NCBI RefSeq assembly: GCF_003333325.1
Contig: NZ_QOLC01000051.1
Location: 55,451-119,450 of the forward strand
DNA: 64,000 nucleotides
Source: Candidatus Ulvibacter alkanivorans
Lineage (GTDB): Bacteria; Bacteroidota; Bacteroidia; Flavobacteriales; Flavobacteriaceae
Direction of reading: 5' to 3'
Positions 45,368 to 54,177 of the stretch are shown here, piece after piece. The notes under the pieces were generated by a model. That model was not told where the DNA came from. It did not search any database and worked only from the letters and a program-made list of their open reading frames with translations. The first letter of the stretch is position 1; the number at the start of each line of letters is the position of its first letter. A program made the position numbers and the translations under genes.

Positions 45368-45617
45368 ACTAAAACAAGAGTTAAAAGCTCAAATTATAGA
45401 ACAATTGAATTTAGAGGATATGACGGTTGCCGAAATTGAAGACGATGACGCGCTGTTTGGCGACGGATTAGGACTTGATTCCATTGACGCCCTCGAATTA
45501 ATCGTTATGCTAGATAAAGATTACGGTATAAAATTAACCGATCCCCAACAAGGTAAAGAGATTTTTCAGTCAGTCAACGTATTAGCAAACTATATTGCCG
45601 AACACCGGACCAAATAA
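45360..45617 (+). CDS. Acyl carrier protein (pigment cluster)
   Basis: ATG 45360 (MNELKQEL) overlaps the previous stop and gives an 85-residue ACP; a longer in-frame reading lies within the previous gene. The phosphopantetheine site is Ser41 in GLGLDSIDALELIVML, a full match to the DSx motif. It carries the growing polyene. Only this one ACP is seen in the cluster, and no phosphopantetheinyl transferase gene is in the window. Confidence 0.92.
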   Translation: MNELKQELKAQIIEQLNLEDMTVAEIEDDDALFGDGLGLDSIDALELIVMLDKDYGIKLTDPQQGKEIFQSVNVLANYIAEHRTK

Positions 45618-46815
45618 TACCTCACAACCTCGGGTTGCGATCACCGGAATGGGAATCATTTCGGCCATCGGGAATTCGGTCGATGAAAATCTTAGCGCAT
45701 TACTTGCTTCGGAAAGTGGGATTGGTACCATTCAACATATCAACACCAACCACAAACAGCAAATTCAAGTAGGAGAAGTGCGTTATAGCAATTCAGAGCT
45801 CGCTGAAATACTACAATTACCTTCAACGAACAATTACACTCGCACTGCCTTACTAGGTACGATCGCAGCAACAGAAGCCTTACAACAAGCCGGAAAGCTG
45901 AGCAATGCAAGTCGCGTCGGACTCATTTCGGCAACGACCGTTGGCGGGATGGACCAAACCGAACGTTATTATAAAGAATTCACAAGCCGCCCGGAAGTGC
46001 AACACTTTATTTCGAGTCACCACGCAGGCGATAGTACACAAAAAATTGCGACACAACTAGACATCACCGGTTATGTAACAACCATAAGTACGGCCTGTTC
46101 TTCGGCGGCAAACGCGATTATGCTTGGCGCTCGACTCATTCGAGCAGGAAAATTAGATCGTGTCGTAGTAGGCGGTGCCGATCCTTTGTCGAAGTTTACC
46201 ATCAACGGATTTAAGTCGTTGATGATCTTAAGTGACGAAGCCTGTGCACCTTTCGATGCGAATCGCAAAGGGTTAAATTTAGGCGAAGGCGCAGCCTATC
46301 TGGTGTTAGAATCTGAAGAAATTGCTAAAAAACACCATCATTCTGTTTTGGCCTATGTGTCGGGCTACGGAAATGCCAACGATGCCTTTCATCAAACGGC
46401 TTCTTCAGAAACGGGCGAAGGTGCTTATTTAGCCATGAAACAAGCTATAAATTTGGCGGGTCTTACCACCAGCGATATCAGTTATGTTAATGCTCATGGT
46501 ACGGCGACCCTTAATAATGATCTTTCAGAGAGCGTTGCGCTATCACGCTTGTTCGGGGAGCAGGTTCCAGCTTTTAGTTCTACAAAATCATTTACGGGAC
46601 ATACTTTGGCTGCAGCCGGTGGCTTAGAGGCAGTCTTTTCTGTGATGGCATTACAGCAACAGAAGATCTTTGCAAATTTGAATTGGGAAAATGCGATGCC
46701 CGAAACCAATTTACGACCCGTTACTAAATTGCAACAACAAACCCTTTCTCACGTATTGTCTAATTCCTTCGGATTTGGAGGAAATTGTTCCTCCTTGTTA
46801 TTATCGAGATCATGA
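45595..46815 (+). CDS. Beta-ketoacyl-ACP synthase (intact Cys-His-His, TTG start)
   Basis: No ATG is available before the conserved VAITGMGIISAIG core, so the best start is TTG 45595, which overlaps the ACP gene by 23 bases. The 406-residue protein has the catalytic Cys in ISTACSSAANAIM and His in NAHGTATLNNDLSE and KSFTGHTLAAAGG. It is FabF-like and should be an elongating ketosynthase. Its stop overlaps the start of the next gene (ATGA). Confidence 0.88.
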   Translation: MPNTGPNNTSQPRVAITGMGIISAIGNSVDENLSALLASESGIGTIQHINTNHKQQIQVGEVRYSNSELAEILQLPSTNNYTRTALLGTIAATEALQQAGKLSNASRVGLISATTVGGMDQTERYYKEFTSRPEVQHFISSHHAGDSTQKIATQLDITGYVTTISTACSSAANAIMLGARLIRAGKLDRVVVGGADPLSKFTINGFKSLMILSDEACAPFDANRKGLNLGEGAAYLVLESEEIAKKHHHSVLAYVSGYGNANDAFHQTASSETGEGAYLAMKQAINLAGLTTSDISYVNAHGTATLNNDLSESVALSRLFGEQVPAFSSTKSFTGHTLAAAGGLEAVFSVMALQQQKIFANLNWENAMPETNLRPVTKLQQQTLSHVLSNSFGFGGNCSSLLLSRS

Positions 46816-47840
46816 AAGGCTGTTTTATACATAGTGCTGTTTCGATCTCGCCGCAACTTACTTTCGATGCAGATGATCTGTTGTTCGAGATTCTTCCGAA
46901 GCAAGAACAGAAAATCACCGCTTATCACCCCGATTATAAAAAAATGATCGCGCCCGCTGCTTCGCGCAGAATGGCTCCCGGAGTAAAGATGGGAGTTGCC
47001 AGTGCATCGAAAGCACTAGAAATTGCTAATCTAAAATCACCAGAGGCTATAATCGTAGGTTCCGGGATGGGATGTATAGCCGACACCGAAAAATTCTTAG
47101 ACGCTATCATTACCAACGACGAAGCCTTTATTAGTCCAACAGCCTTCATACAGTCTACCCATAATACAGTAGGGGCTCAAATTGCCTTAGGGCTAGAATG
47201 CAGAGCGTATAACAATACATTTGTTCATGGATCGGCCTCGTTCGAGTCGGCCTTAGCCGATGCACATCTCATGATCCAACAACAAGAAATTACAACGGCT
47301 TTGGTAGGAGGAGTAGACGAGTTGGGAACACAGTTTATCGATTATCAATTATTAATCGAAGCCAAAGAATCGCAACCGGTCAGGGTTCCTTTCGGGGAAG
47401 GCGCACACTTTTTTGTGATGTCCTCAGAACGTAACCCTCATGGTTTCGCGCAGGTAATGGACGTTGCACTTTTTGATACGATCGCCACTTCGGAAATTGA
47501 GGTGGAAGCACGTAGCTTCCTAGCATCGAATCAACTTTCCGAAGAAAATATTGACGCTGTAATCTTTGGAACAAATGGCGATGGCTATGATGTGTATTAT
47601 GAGTTGTTGGCAAACACATTGTTTAGCAACCTTCCACAAATGAGCTACAAGCATGTAGGAGGAGAATATTATACGGCCTCCGGATTTGGTTTTTGGTTGG
47701 CCGCGAAAATGCTGAAACACCAACAATTCCCTGCTACTTTTCTTCGGAAAGGGACGGTCAAAAACACAGTGAACACTATTTTATTGTACAATCAATTTAA
47801 AGGAAAACAGCACAGTATTGTGCTGCTAAGAAGATGTTAA
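46812..47840 (+). CDS. Ketosynthase-like protein lacking the active-site Cys (chain-length-factor type)
   Basis: ATG 46812 overlaps the previous stop by four bases. The 342-residue protein has the ketosynthase fold, but the nucleophile region reads NTFVHGSASFESAL, with no Cys. The later segment has DAVIFGTNGDGYD, and the catalytic His pair is not evident. By analogy with KS-beta/CLF subunits of polyketide pathways and ApeC of aryl polyene systems, it probably forms a heterodimer with one of the intact ketosynthases and sets chain length. Confidence 0.8.
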   Translation: MKGCFIHSAVSISPQLTFDADDLLFEILPKQEQKITAYHPDYKKMIAPAASRRMAPGVKMGVASASKALEIANLKSPEAIIVGSGMGCIADTEKFLDAIITNDEAFISPTAFIQSTHNTVGAQIALGLECRAYNNTFVHGSASFESALADAHLMIQQQEITTALVGGVDELGTQFIDYQLLIEAKESQPVRVPFGEGAHFFVMSSERNPHGFAQVMDVALFDTIATSEIEVEARSFLASNQLSEENIDAVIFGTNGDGYDVYYELLANTLFSNLPQMSYKHVGGEYYTASGFGFWLAAKMLKHQQFPATFLRKGTVKNTVNTILLYNQFKGKQHSIVLLRRC

Positions 47841-48598
47841 ATCATAGAGCTACATCCTTTCTTGCGATCTTAGTCTTGTTAGTGCTGGCTATTGCGCATC
47901 AGTTTGTACCTCTATGGATGGGGTGGTATCTATTGGTGGCCTTGCTTTGGTTGGGAATCACTGTGTATGGCTCATTTACCCTGCGTTCTAATTATTTTTT
48001 AACTGCAGTTACTCAAGGTCCGAGTACCGCGAAAAAAGTGGCAATCACGTTCGATGACGGGCCCAACTCCACCTATACGCCACAAGTGTTGCAGTTGTTA
48101 GCGCAGTATAATGCAAAAGCAACTTTTTTTTGCATTGGGAAACGGTTGGAGTCGCAGATTGATCTTGCGAAACAGATGGTAGCAGCAGGACATGAATTGG
48201 GAAATCACTCTTATTCGCATTCTTGGTTTTTTGATTTCTTCGGAAAGAAACGCGTGACCAACGAACTTAAGAGGACCAATGCATTAGTGTCGGAAGTCTC
48301 CAAGCAATCCAATGATTTATTTAGACCGCCCTACGGAGTAACAAATCCCGCAATTGCGAAAGCTATTTCAGAAACCAATAACACAGTGGTGGGATGGAAT
48401 GTGCGTTCTTTCGACACGGTTAGTAAGGACCCGAAAGCTGTGATCAACCGACTCACAAAAAAAGTACAACCCGGTGCAATCATCTTGTTGCATGATTCTC
48501 ATGATCGCATTCAATCTATTTTGGAACATTTGTTGCTATTTTTGCAACAACAAGGTTACGAAATGGTAACCGTTAACGAGTTGCTGTATGATTCATAA
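47834..48598 (+). CDS. Membrane-anchored polysaccharide deacetylase (NodB domain, pigment cluster)
   Basis: The 254-residue protein has two N-terminal hydrophobic segments (about 6-45) and a NodB domain with AITFDDGPNST, ELGNHSYSHSW, RPPYG and ILLHDSHD. The metal-binding Asp/His residues are present. What it deacetylates is unknown; its place in the cluster suggests an ester or amide on the polyene conjugate or its lipid anchor. A second NodB gene of the window lies at 32260-32919. Confidence 0.9.
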   Translation: MLNHRATSFLAILVLLVLAIAHQFVPLWMGWYLLVALLWLGITVYGSFTLRSNYFLTAVTQGPSTAKKVAITFDDGPNSTYTPQVLQLLAQYNAKATFFCIGKRLESQIDLAKQMVAAGHELGNHSYSHSWFFDFFGKKRVTNELKRTNALVSEVSKQSNDLFRPPYGVTNPAIAKAISETNNTVVGWNVRSFDTVSKDPKAVINRLTKKVQPGAIILLHDSHDRIQSILEHLLLFLQQQGYEMVTVNELLYDS

Positions 48599-49220
48599 GC
48601 ATATTTTAATAGTACTCTTCACATTTTTATCGACCGCGATCGCAATTGGTCAAGAGGAACTTTCCGAAGAAGAACGAACTACTTTTAAAGAGAAAGTTCG
48701 GGAATCGGCACAAAACACAACTACTATCGTAAGTGATTTTAAGCAAACGAAACATGTAAGTGTCTTGGATAACGACATTGTTTCTAAAGGAAAATTGAAG
48801 TTTAAAGATCCTAATAAGGTAAAATGGAGTTATACCGAACCATTTGATAATACAGCGATCTTTAAGAACAATGCCTTGTATGTGATCGAGGAAGGAAAGA
48901 CCAATACTATTGATCTCGGTGCTAACAAGATCTTTAAAAGCTTGAATAGTTTGATCGTACAAAGCATTAAAGGAGATATGTTCGACGAATCACAATTTGA
49001 CATCACTTACTTCAAAACTTCGAATGGGTATCTAGTTCGATTTGCTCCTATTGAACGACGTTTACGACGGTACATCGCAGCTTTCGAATTGCAATTCACC
49101 AAAGACGATGCAACAGTTGTATCGGTGCGGCTAATAGAACCTAACAGTGATTTTACGCATATTGAATTTGTAGATCGAAAGCAGAATGTCGCAGTAGGTG
49201 ATTCCGAATTTAAGCATTAA
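48588..49220 (+). CDS. LolA-like outer-membrane lipoprotein carrier protein (pigment cluster)
   Basis: The 210-residue protein has a signal peptide (MIHKHILIVLFTFLSTAIAIGQ) and the LolA-type domain: TTIVSDFKQTKHVSVLDNDIVSKGKLKF, DPNKVKWSYTEPFDN and the ANKIFKSLN helix. LolA relatives carry a hydrophobic load across the periplasm. In aryl-polyene clusters such a protein (ApeF-ApeI block) is thought to carry the lipidated polyene to the outer membrane. It starts within the deacetylase gene. Confidence 0.87.
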   Translation: MIHKHILIVLFTFLSTAIAIGQEELSEEERTTFKEKVRESAQNTTTIVSDFKQTKHVSVLDNDIVSKGKLKFKDPNKVKWSYTEPFDNTAIFKNNALYVIEEGKTNTIDLGANKIFKSLNSLIVQSIKGDMFDESQFDITYFKTSNGYLVRFAPIERRLRRYIAAFELQFTKDDATVVSVRLIEPNSDFTHIEFVDRKQNVAVGDSEFKH

Positions 49221-49231
49221 TCCAATTTACC

Positions 49232-49606
49232 ATGCCCCTATTAGATTTTTACACTGTTTTAGAAAAGGCGATAACAGAAGCAGGGCATGTAAAATATGTG
49301 ATACAGTTAGACCCTGACCATTTAATTTTTGAAGGGCACTTTCCACAGCATCCTATCTTGCCCGGTGTGGCTATGCTCCAACTACTTAAAGAATTGGCAG
49401 AACAGCAATTAAATAATGAGTTGCATTTGCAGAGAGCGACGAATGTCAAGTTTTTAAGTTTAGTCAACCCCAAGATACATTCTATTCTGGTATGCAATCT
49501 CCACATAGATCGTCACCAAAACATGGTGAAGCTGAAAAATAGCATTACTTTTGAAGACGAAACTGTGGTACTAAAGTACAACGGCACCTATACAATAAAC
49601 TCGTAG
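49232..49606 (+). CDS. FabZ-like 3-hydroxyacyl-ACP dehydratase (pigment cluster)
   Basis: The 124-residue hotdog protein has DPDHLIFEGHFPQHPILPGVAMLQLLKELAEQ. The FEGHFPxxPILPGV motif with His and the following helix is that of FabZ. It is the second dehydratase of the cluster, besides 41626-42087. Together they probably make the trans double bonds of the polyene. It is short of a full FabZ by about 20 residues at the N terminus. Confidence 0.88.
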   Translation: MPLLDFYTVLEKAITEAGHVKYVIQLDPDHLIFEGHFPQHPILPGVAMLQLLKELAEQQLNNELHLQRATNVKFLSLVNPKIHSILVCNLHIDRHQNMVKLKNSITFEDETVVLKYNGTYTINS

Positions 49607-49624
49607 CCCTAACGAGGCACTTTT

Positions 49625-50821
49625 ATGGAGCATGCTACAATTCATACAAAAATGAAGGCACTGCGCTGCTGCGTGGTAATTCCTACTTACAACAATCACA
49701 AAACACTGCCACAAGTGCTGGTTGGCGTGTTGCAATATACCAATGACATTGTCGTGGTTAACGATGGTTCTACCGACGATACAAAAAACATCCTTGCCAA
49801 TTATCCACAAATAAAAACGCTGCATCTAGCAACCAACCGAGGAAAAGGCAACGCCCTCAAATTAGGATTTAAAAAGGCAGTTTCACTGGGTTTTGATTAC
49901 GCCATTACTTTAGATAGTGATGGGCAGCATTTTCCTTCAGACATTCCTTCCTTCGTAAACAAACTAGCAGGTTCAAAGAATAAAGACATGTTGCTAATTG
50001 GCGATAGGAATATGAACGAATCCAATGTGTTGGCGCGTAGCAGGAAAGGAAACAGAGTGTCGGGATATTGGGTAAAAGCAGTAACAGGTCTGAATTTAAA
50101 CGACACTCAGTCCGGCTTCCGACTATATCCAATTAAAAAGTTGGATCAATTGCGTTTTTTTAGAAGTACCCGCAAGTTTGAGTTCGAGGTAGAGGTGATC
50201 GTAAAAGCACATTGGGCGGGAGTTGCGGTTAAGAATATTCCAATAAATATCTTATACGATCAAGCCGAGCGCGTGTCTCACTTTAGGCCGTTTATGGATA
50301 TTGCTCGTATCGTGATCTTGATCACCTGGTTTCTTTTGGTCAAACTTTTTTATATCCTTCCTCGAGAGCTCTACAGGAAGGCAAAAAAAAAAGGAATTAG
50401 AAGGTTCTTTGCCGAAGACCTTTTAGGAAGTAGCGATACGCCCAAAAAGAAAGCGTTGTCTATTGCCTTAGGGGTGTTTATCGGACTTTCACCTTTATGG
50501 GGATTTCACACGGTGATCGTTATCTTTTTAGCCATCCTTTTTAGGTTGAATAAAGTGATTGCCTTTGCTTTTTCGAATATTAGCTTGCCGCCTTTTATAC
50601 CGCTTGTATTATTTTTAAGTGTGCAAACCGGAAACCTAGTCTTAGGAGAAGACACTGTATTTGCAATGGAACAATTACAAGACTTCGAAATGGTTCGTCA
50701 TTTAAAGTCGTATATCGTTGGAAGCATTACCTTGTCGGTTTCTTCTGCCTTGATAACCGGTGTGATAAGTTATATCTTATTTTCCTTGTTTCAGCCTAAC
50801 AAACAATTGAAGCGTGCCTAG
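49625..50821 (+). CDS. Family 2 glycosyltransferase fused to a DUF2062 membrane domain
   Basis: The 398-residue protein has a GT2 (dolichol-phosphate-mannose-synthase-like) domain: CVVIPTYNNHKTL, VVVNDGSTDDT, DYAITLDSDGQHFP and QSGFRLYP (about 1-230). The C-terminal part (about 270-390) is DUF2062 with two to three membrane helices (SIALGVFIGLSPLWGFHTVI). Such fusions occur in flexirubin-type clusters. A role in glycosylating or anchoring the pigment is an inference. A second in-frame ATG at 49652 could be the real start. Confidence 0.88.
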   Translation: MEHATIHTKMKALRCCVVIPTYNNHKTLPQVLVGVLQYTNDIVVVNDGSTDDTKNILANYPQIKTLHLATNRGKGNALKLGFKKAVSLGFDYAITLDSDGQHFPSDIPSFVNKLAGSKNKDMLLIGDRNMNESNVLARSRKGNRVSGYWVKAVTGLNLNDTQSGFRLYPIKKLDQLRFFRSTRKFEFEVEVIVKAHWAGVAVKNIPINILYDQAERVSHFRPFMDIARIVILITWFLLVKLFYILPRELYRKAKKKGIRRFFAEDLLGSSDTPKKKALSIALGVFIGLSPLWGFHTVIVIFLAILFRLNKVIAFAFSNISLPPFIPLVLFLSVQTGNLVLGEDTVFAMEQLQDFEMVRHLKSYIVGSITLSVSSALITGVISYILFSLFQPNKQLKRA

Positions 50822-53291
50822 TTATTTTTTACGTCAATATCGTTATTTTAAAGCACATCGTCCGTTGTTCTGGATACTGCTTATTCTCGCTTTTGCAGTC
50901 TTAGGCATACTGGCTAGCAAAATTTCTTTTGAGGAAGATATTACCAAGCTCATTCCTTCCAAAACTGAGAATCAACAGCTTCAAAAGGTCATGAAGACCA
51001 TCGATTTTACCGATAAGATCGTGGTGAACATAGAACGAACCGACAGTGGAACGGTAGACGATCTTACTCAAATGGCTTCGCGATTTATTACAGAGATCGA
51101 CAGTACTTCCGAAGCATTTATAAAAGGTATTCAAGGAAAGGTTGAAGAGGAAACCGCCTTAAAAACCTTAGACTTTGTTTATAAGAACCTACCACTGTTC
51201 TTGAACCAAACCGATTATCGTACTTTGGATGCTACACTGCATTCAGACAGTATTGCCAACCTATTAAAAGGGCATTATAAGACCTTGATTTCACCTTCGG
51301 GCATTGTTGCAAAAGAAACAGTGTTACGCGATCCGTTCGGGCTTTCGTTAGAAGGGTTGCAGCAATTAAAACAACTAGGGGTTGGTGATGATTTTATAAT
51401 ACACAATGGTTTTTTATTGAGTGCAGACAAACAAAATTTATTGTTGTTTATCACCCCTCAATTTGAATCGGGAGATTCGAATGCGAATCAGCAACTTGCG
51501 ACCAATTTGTATTCGTTGCAAACGCAATTAAACGCCGATTACCAAAACAGCGCAACCATTTCTTATTATGGAGGGGGGCTTGTGGCAGCTGCAAACGCCC
51601 AACAAATAAAAACCGATATTCAATATACGGTTGGGATCGCACTTACCCTGCTACTGCTAATTTTTATAGGATTCTACCGCAAAATAACGATCCCAATGTT
51701 ACTGCTGTTACCAACGGTCTTTGGAGCCTTGCTAGCCATCGCATTCCTTTATATTGTGCGCACGCAAATTTCGGCTATCTCCTTAGGCATAGGTTCGGTG
51801 TTGTTGGGTGTTACCTTAGATTATTCTTTGCATATATTAACCCATCTGCGCAATAATGAACGGGTAGAAACACTGTATGCAACTATTACCAATCCAATTC
51901 TATTAAGCAGTGTCACGACTGCCATTGCATTCTTGTGTTTGTTGTTTTTAAAGGCGCCTGCCCTGCAGGATTTAGGAATTTTCGCTGCGGTTAGTGTGAT
52001 TGGCTCTGCCGTGTTTGCCTTGCTATTTATACCGCAATTGTATAGGAAGCCTCCAACTAAAAAAGTTGTGATTGCTTCGGAAACTGATACATACTCCATA
52101 AAACATCGCACAGTATTAGACAGGTTGGCGGCTTTCAATTTTCATAAGAGCAAGCTGGCTATTAGTGCCTTGTCGTTCCTTTTGATTCTAAGTGTATTTT
52201 TCTACGGAAAGGTCAGGTTTAATAACGATCTGTCACAACTTAATTACGAGCCTGAGCATTTGCAACAGGCACAACAAAAACTTGACGCCTTGACCGATGC
52301 GGGGGCGAAGTCGTTGTATGTGGTTTCCTTCGGAAATGATCTTCAGTCGGCTTTGGCGGTCAATGATTCTGTGTTTAGCATCTTACAGTCGTTAAAAGCG
52401 AACGGCACGATTCGAAGCTTTTCGTCGGTGGGGGCATTGGTAACGGCTGAAACAACACAACGCAGAAAAATTGATCATTGGAACACATTTTGGTCACCGG
52501 AACGCATAGACAGTACGAAAAAGTTGCTCATTTTAAATGGGGAACGCTTCGGATTTAAACCAACGACGTTTCAGCAGTTTTATAAAACACTCGAAGGTGA
52601 TTTCTCTACCCGCTCTGTAGCCGACTATCGTGAACTAAATACCTTCGCGATCGATGATTTTATTACTTCCGAAGCAGCAATTACAACCATTATGTCTCCC
52701 GTAAAATTAGATGAAACCAATGTGCAAAAGGTCAAGGAGGTTTTTTCAGAAATACCACAACTCGTGCTTATAGATAGACAAGAATTGAATGAGGATCTAC
52801 TAGGCAATCTAAAGGACGAATTTAATTCGCTAATCGTTTACAGCCTGTGCGCGGTGGTACTGTTATTAGTGCTTTTTTATCGAAATTGGCGTCTAACGCT
52901 GGTAACTGCGATCCCTATTTTGCTTTCTTGGTTTATTACCATAGGCGTTATGGGCGTGTTCAAATTCGACTTTAATATTTTCAATGTAATAATTTCAACC
53001 TTTATCTTTGGATTGGGAGTGGATTACAGTATTTTTATTACCAACGGTTTGCTACGAGAGAACACGACTAATTCAAACGCATTTATGACACATAAAACCT
53101 CTATTATACTGTCGGTTCTTACCACCATGTTGGGAGTGGGTGTGCTTGTTTTTGCAAAACATCCCGCTTTATATTCGTTGGCAGTAGTATCGATTATTGG
53201 GATAGGTACTACAATGTTGGTTGCTTTTATTTGTCAACCCATATTGTTTCAAGTTCTTGTAAAGGACCGGGCAACACAAATATCAAAATAA
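50814..53291 (+). CDS. MMPL/RND-family exporter (pigment cluster)
   Basis: The GTG start at 50814 overlaps the previous gene by eight bases; no better start is near. The 825-residue protein has about 12 membrane helices in two halves, each with a large extracytoplasmic loop. Helix motifs include GSVLLGVTLDYSLHIL and FGLGVDYSIFI, the usual proton-relay region of MMPL proteins. Aryl-polyene clusters carry such an exporter to flip or extrude the lipid-linked product. It pairs well with the LolA-like carrier in the same operon. Confidence 0.9.
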   Translation: MPSYFLRQYRYFKAHRPLFWILLILAFAVLGILASKISFEEDITKLIPSKTENQQLQKVMKTIDFTDKIVVNIERTDSGTVDDLTQMASRFITEIDSTSEAFIKGIQGKVEEETALKTLDFVYKNLPLFLNQTDYRTLDATLHSDSIANLLKGHYKTLISPSGIVAKETVLRDPFGLSLEGLQQLKQLGVGDDFIIHNGFLLSADKQNLLLFITPQFESGDSNANQQLATNLYSLQTQLNADYQNSATISYYGGGLVAAANAQQIKTDIQYTVGIALTLLLLIFIGFYRKITIPMLLLLPTVFGALLAIAFLYIVRTQISAISLGIGSVLLGVTLDYSLHILTHLRNNERVETLYATITNPILLSSVTTAIAFLCLLFLKAPALQDLGIFAAVSVIGSAVFALLFIPQLYRKPPTKKVVIASETDTYSIKHRTVLDRLAAFNFHKSKLAISALSFLLILSVFFYGKVRFNNDLSQLNYEPEHLQQAQQKLDALTDAGAKSLYVVSFGNDLQSALAVNDSVFSILQSLKANGTIRSFSSVGALVTAETTQRRKIDHWNTFWSPERIDSTKKLLILNGERFGFKPTTFQQFYKTLEGDFSTRSVADYRELNTFAIDDFITSEAAITTIMSPVKLDETNVQKVKEVFSEIPQLVLIDRQELNEDLLGNLKDEFNSLIVYSLCAVVLLLVLFYRNWRLTLVTAIPILLSWFITIGVMGVFKFDFNIFNVIISTFIFGLGVDYSIFITNGLLRENTTNSNAFMTHKTSIILSVLTTMLGVGVLVFAKHPALYSLAVVSIIGIGTTMLVAFICQPILFQVLVKDRATQISK

Positions 53292-53295
53292 GCAG

Positions 53296-54177
53296 ATGGG
53301 AACGATTAAGACCATTCCGATAGCGCGTGTAAAAAACATCACCAAAGAAACGTTTGTAAAAGAGTATTATAAGCCACAACGCCCTGTTCTTATTGAAGAT
53401 CTCACCAGATCTTGGCCGGCCTATGAAAAATGGAACCTAGACTACATTCAAAGCTTGGCCGGAGACCAAATCGTACCACTATACAATAATGAACCTACCA
53501 AGGGTCGGAAAAAATCGGTTGTGCCTGCTAAAAAAATGAAACTGTATGACTATATAGAAATTTTAAAATCAGGTCCTACCGATCTTCGAATGTTCTTTTA
53601 TAATGTGTTGCAGAAAATGCCCGAGCTGACCAAAGATTTTTCTTATCCGGATATAGGGCTGCCTTTCTTTAAAAAACTACCGGTGATGTTCTTTGGCGGA
53701 AAAGGTTCTAAGGTGTTGGCGCATTACGACATGGATTTGGCAGATCTGCTTCATGTACACTTTCATGGGGAGAAGACAGTAACGCTATTTCGTCCGGATC
53801 AAGCAAAATACCTATATAAAGTCCCTTTCACTGTACATAATTTGGAAACCATCGATATGGATAATCCCGATTTTACCAAATATCCCGCTTTGCAACAAGT
53901 AGAAGGGATCTCAGTAACTATGAAACACGGTGATGCCCTTTATATGCCAAGCGGATATTGGCACTATATCACCTATCTAAATGGGGGCTTTTCGATAACA
54001 TTAAGAGCTTTCCCTCGCCATCCAAAAAAATTAGCCAAACTGTTCTCCAATTTGCTTTTTATGCGCAATTTCGAAAATATAATGAGGCGTACATTAGGAC
54101 AAAAATGGATCGATTATAAAGAGAATAGAGTCGTTGCTCGATTAAATCGGCGTTACTCAAAACAACAGCATGATTAA
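53296..54177 (+). CDS. Cupin-like (JmjC-type, cupin_8) protein of the pigment cluster
   Basis: The 293-residue protein has the cupin_8 pattern: RPVLIEDLTRSWPAYEKW, the metal site HYDMD with His and Asp, VHFHGEKTVTLFRPDQ, and MKHGDALYMPSGYWHYI with the distal His. This fits an Fe(II)/2-oxoglutarate hydroxylase fold. It may oxidise the polyene or its lipid. It overlaps the Ntn hydrolase gene by eight bases. Confidence 0.87.
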   Translation: MGTIKTIPIARVKNITKETFVKEYYKPQRPVLIEDLTRSWPAYEKWNLDYIQSLAGDQIVPLYNNEPTKGRKKSVVPAKKMKLYDYIEILKSGPTDLRMFFYNVLQKMPELTKDFSYPDIGLPFFKKLPVMFFGGKGSKVLAHYDMDLADLLHVHFHGEKTVTLFRPDQAKYLYKVPFTVHNLETIDMDNPDFTKYPALQQVEGISVTMKHGDALYMPSGYWHYITYLNGGFSITLRAFPRHPKKLAKLFSNLLFMRNFENIMRRTLGQKWIDYKENRVVARLNRRYSKQQHD

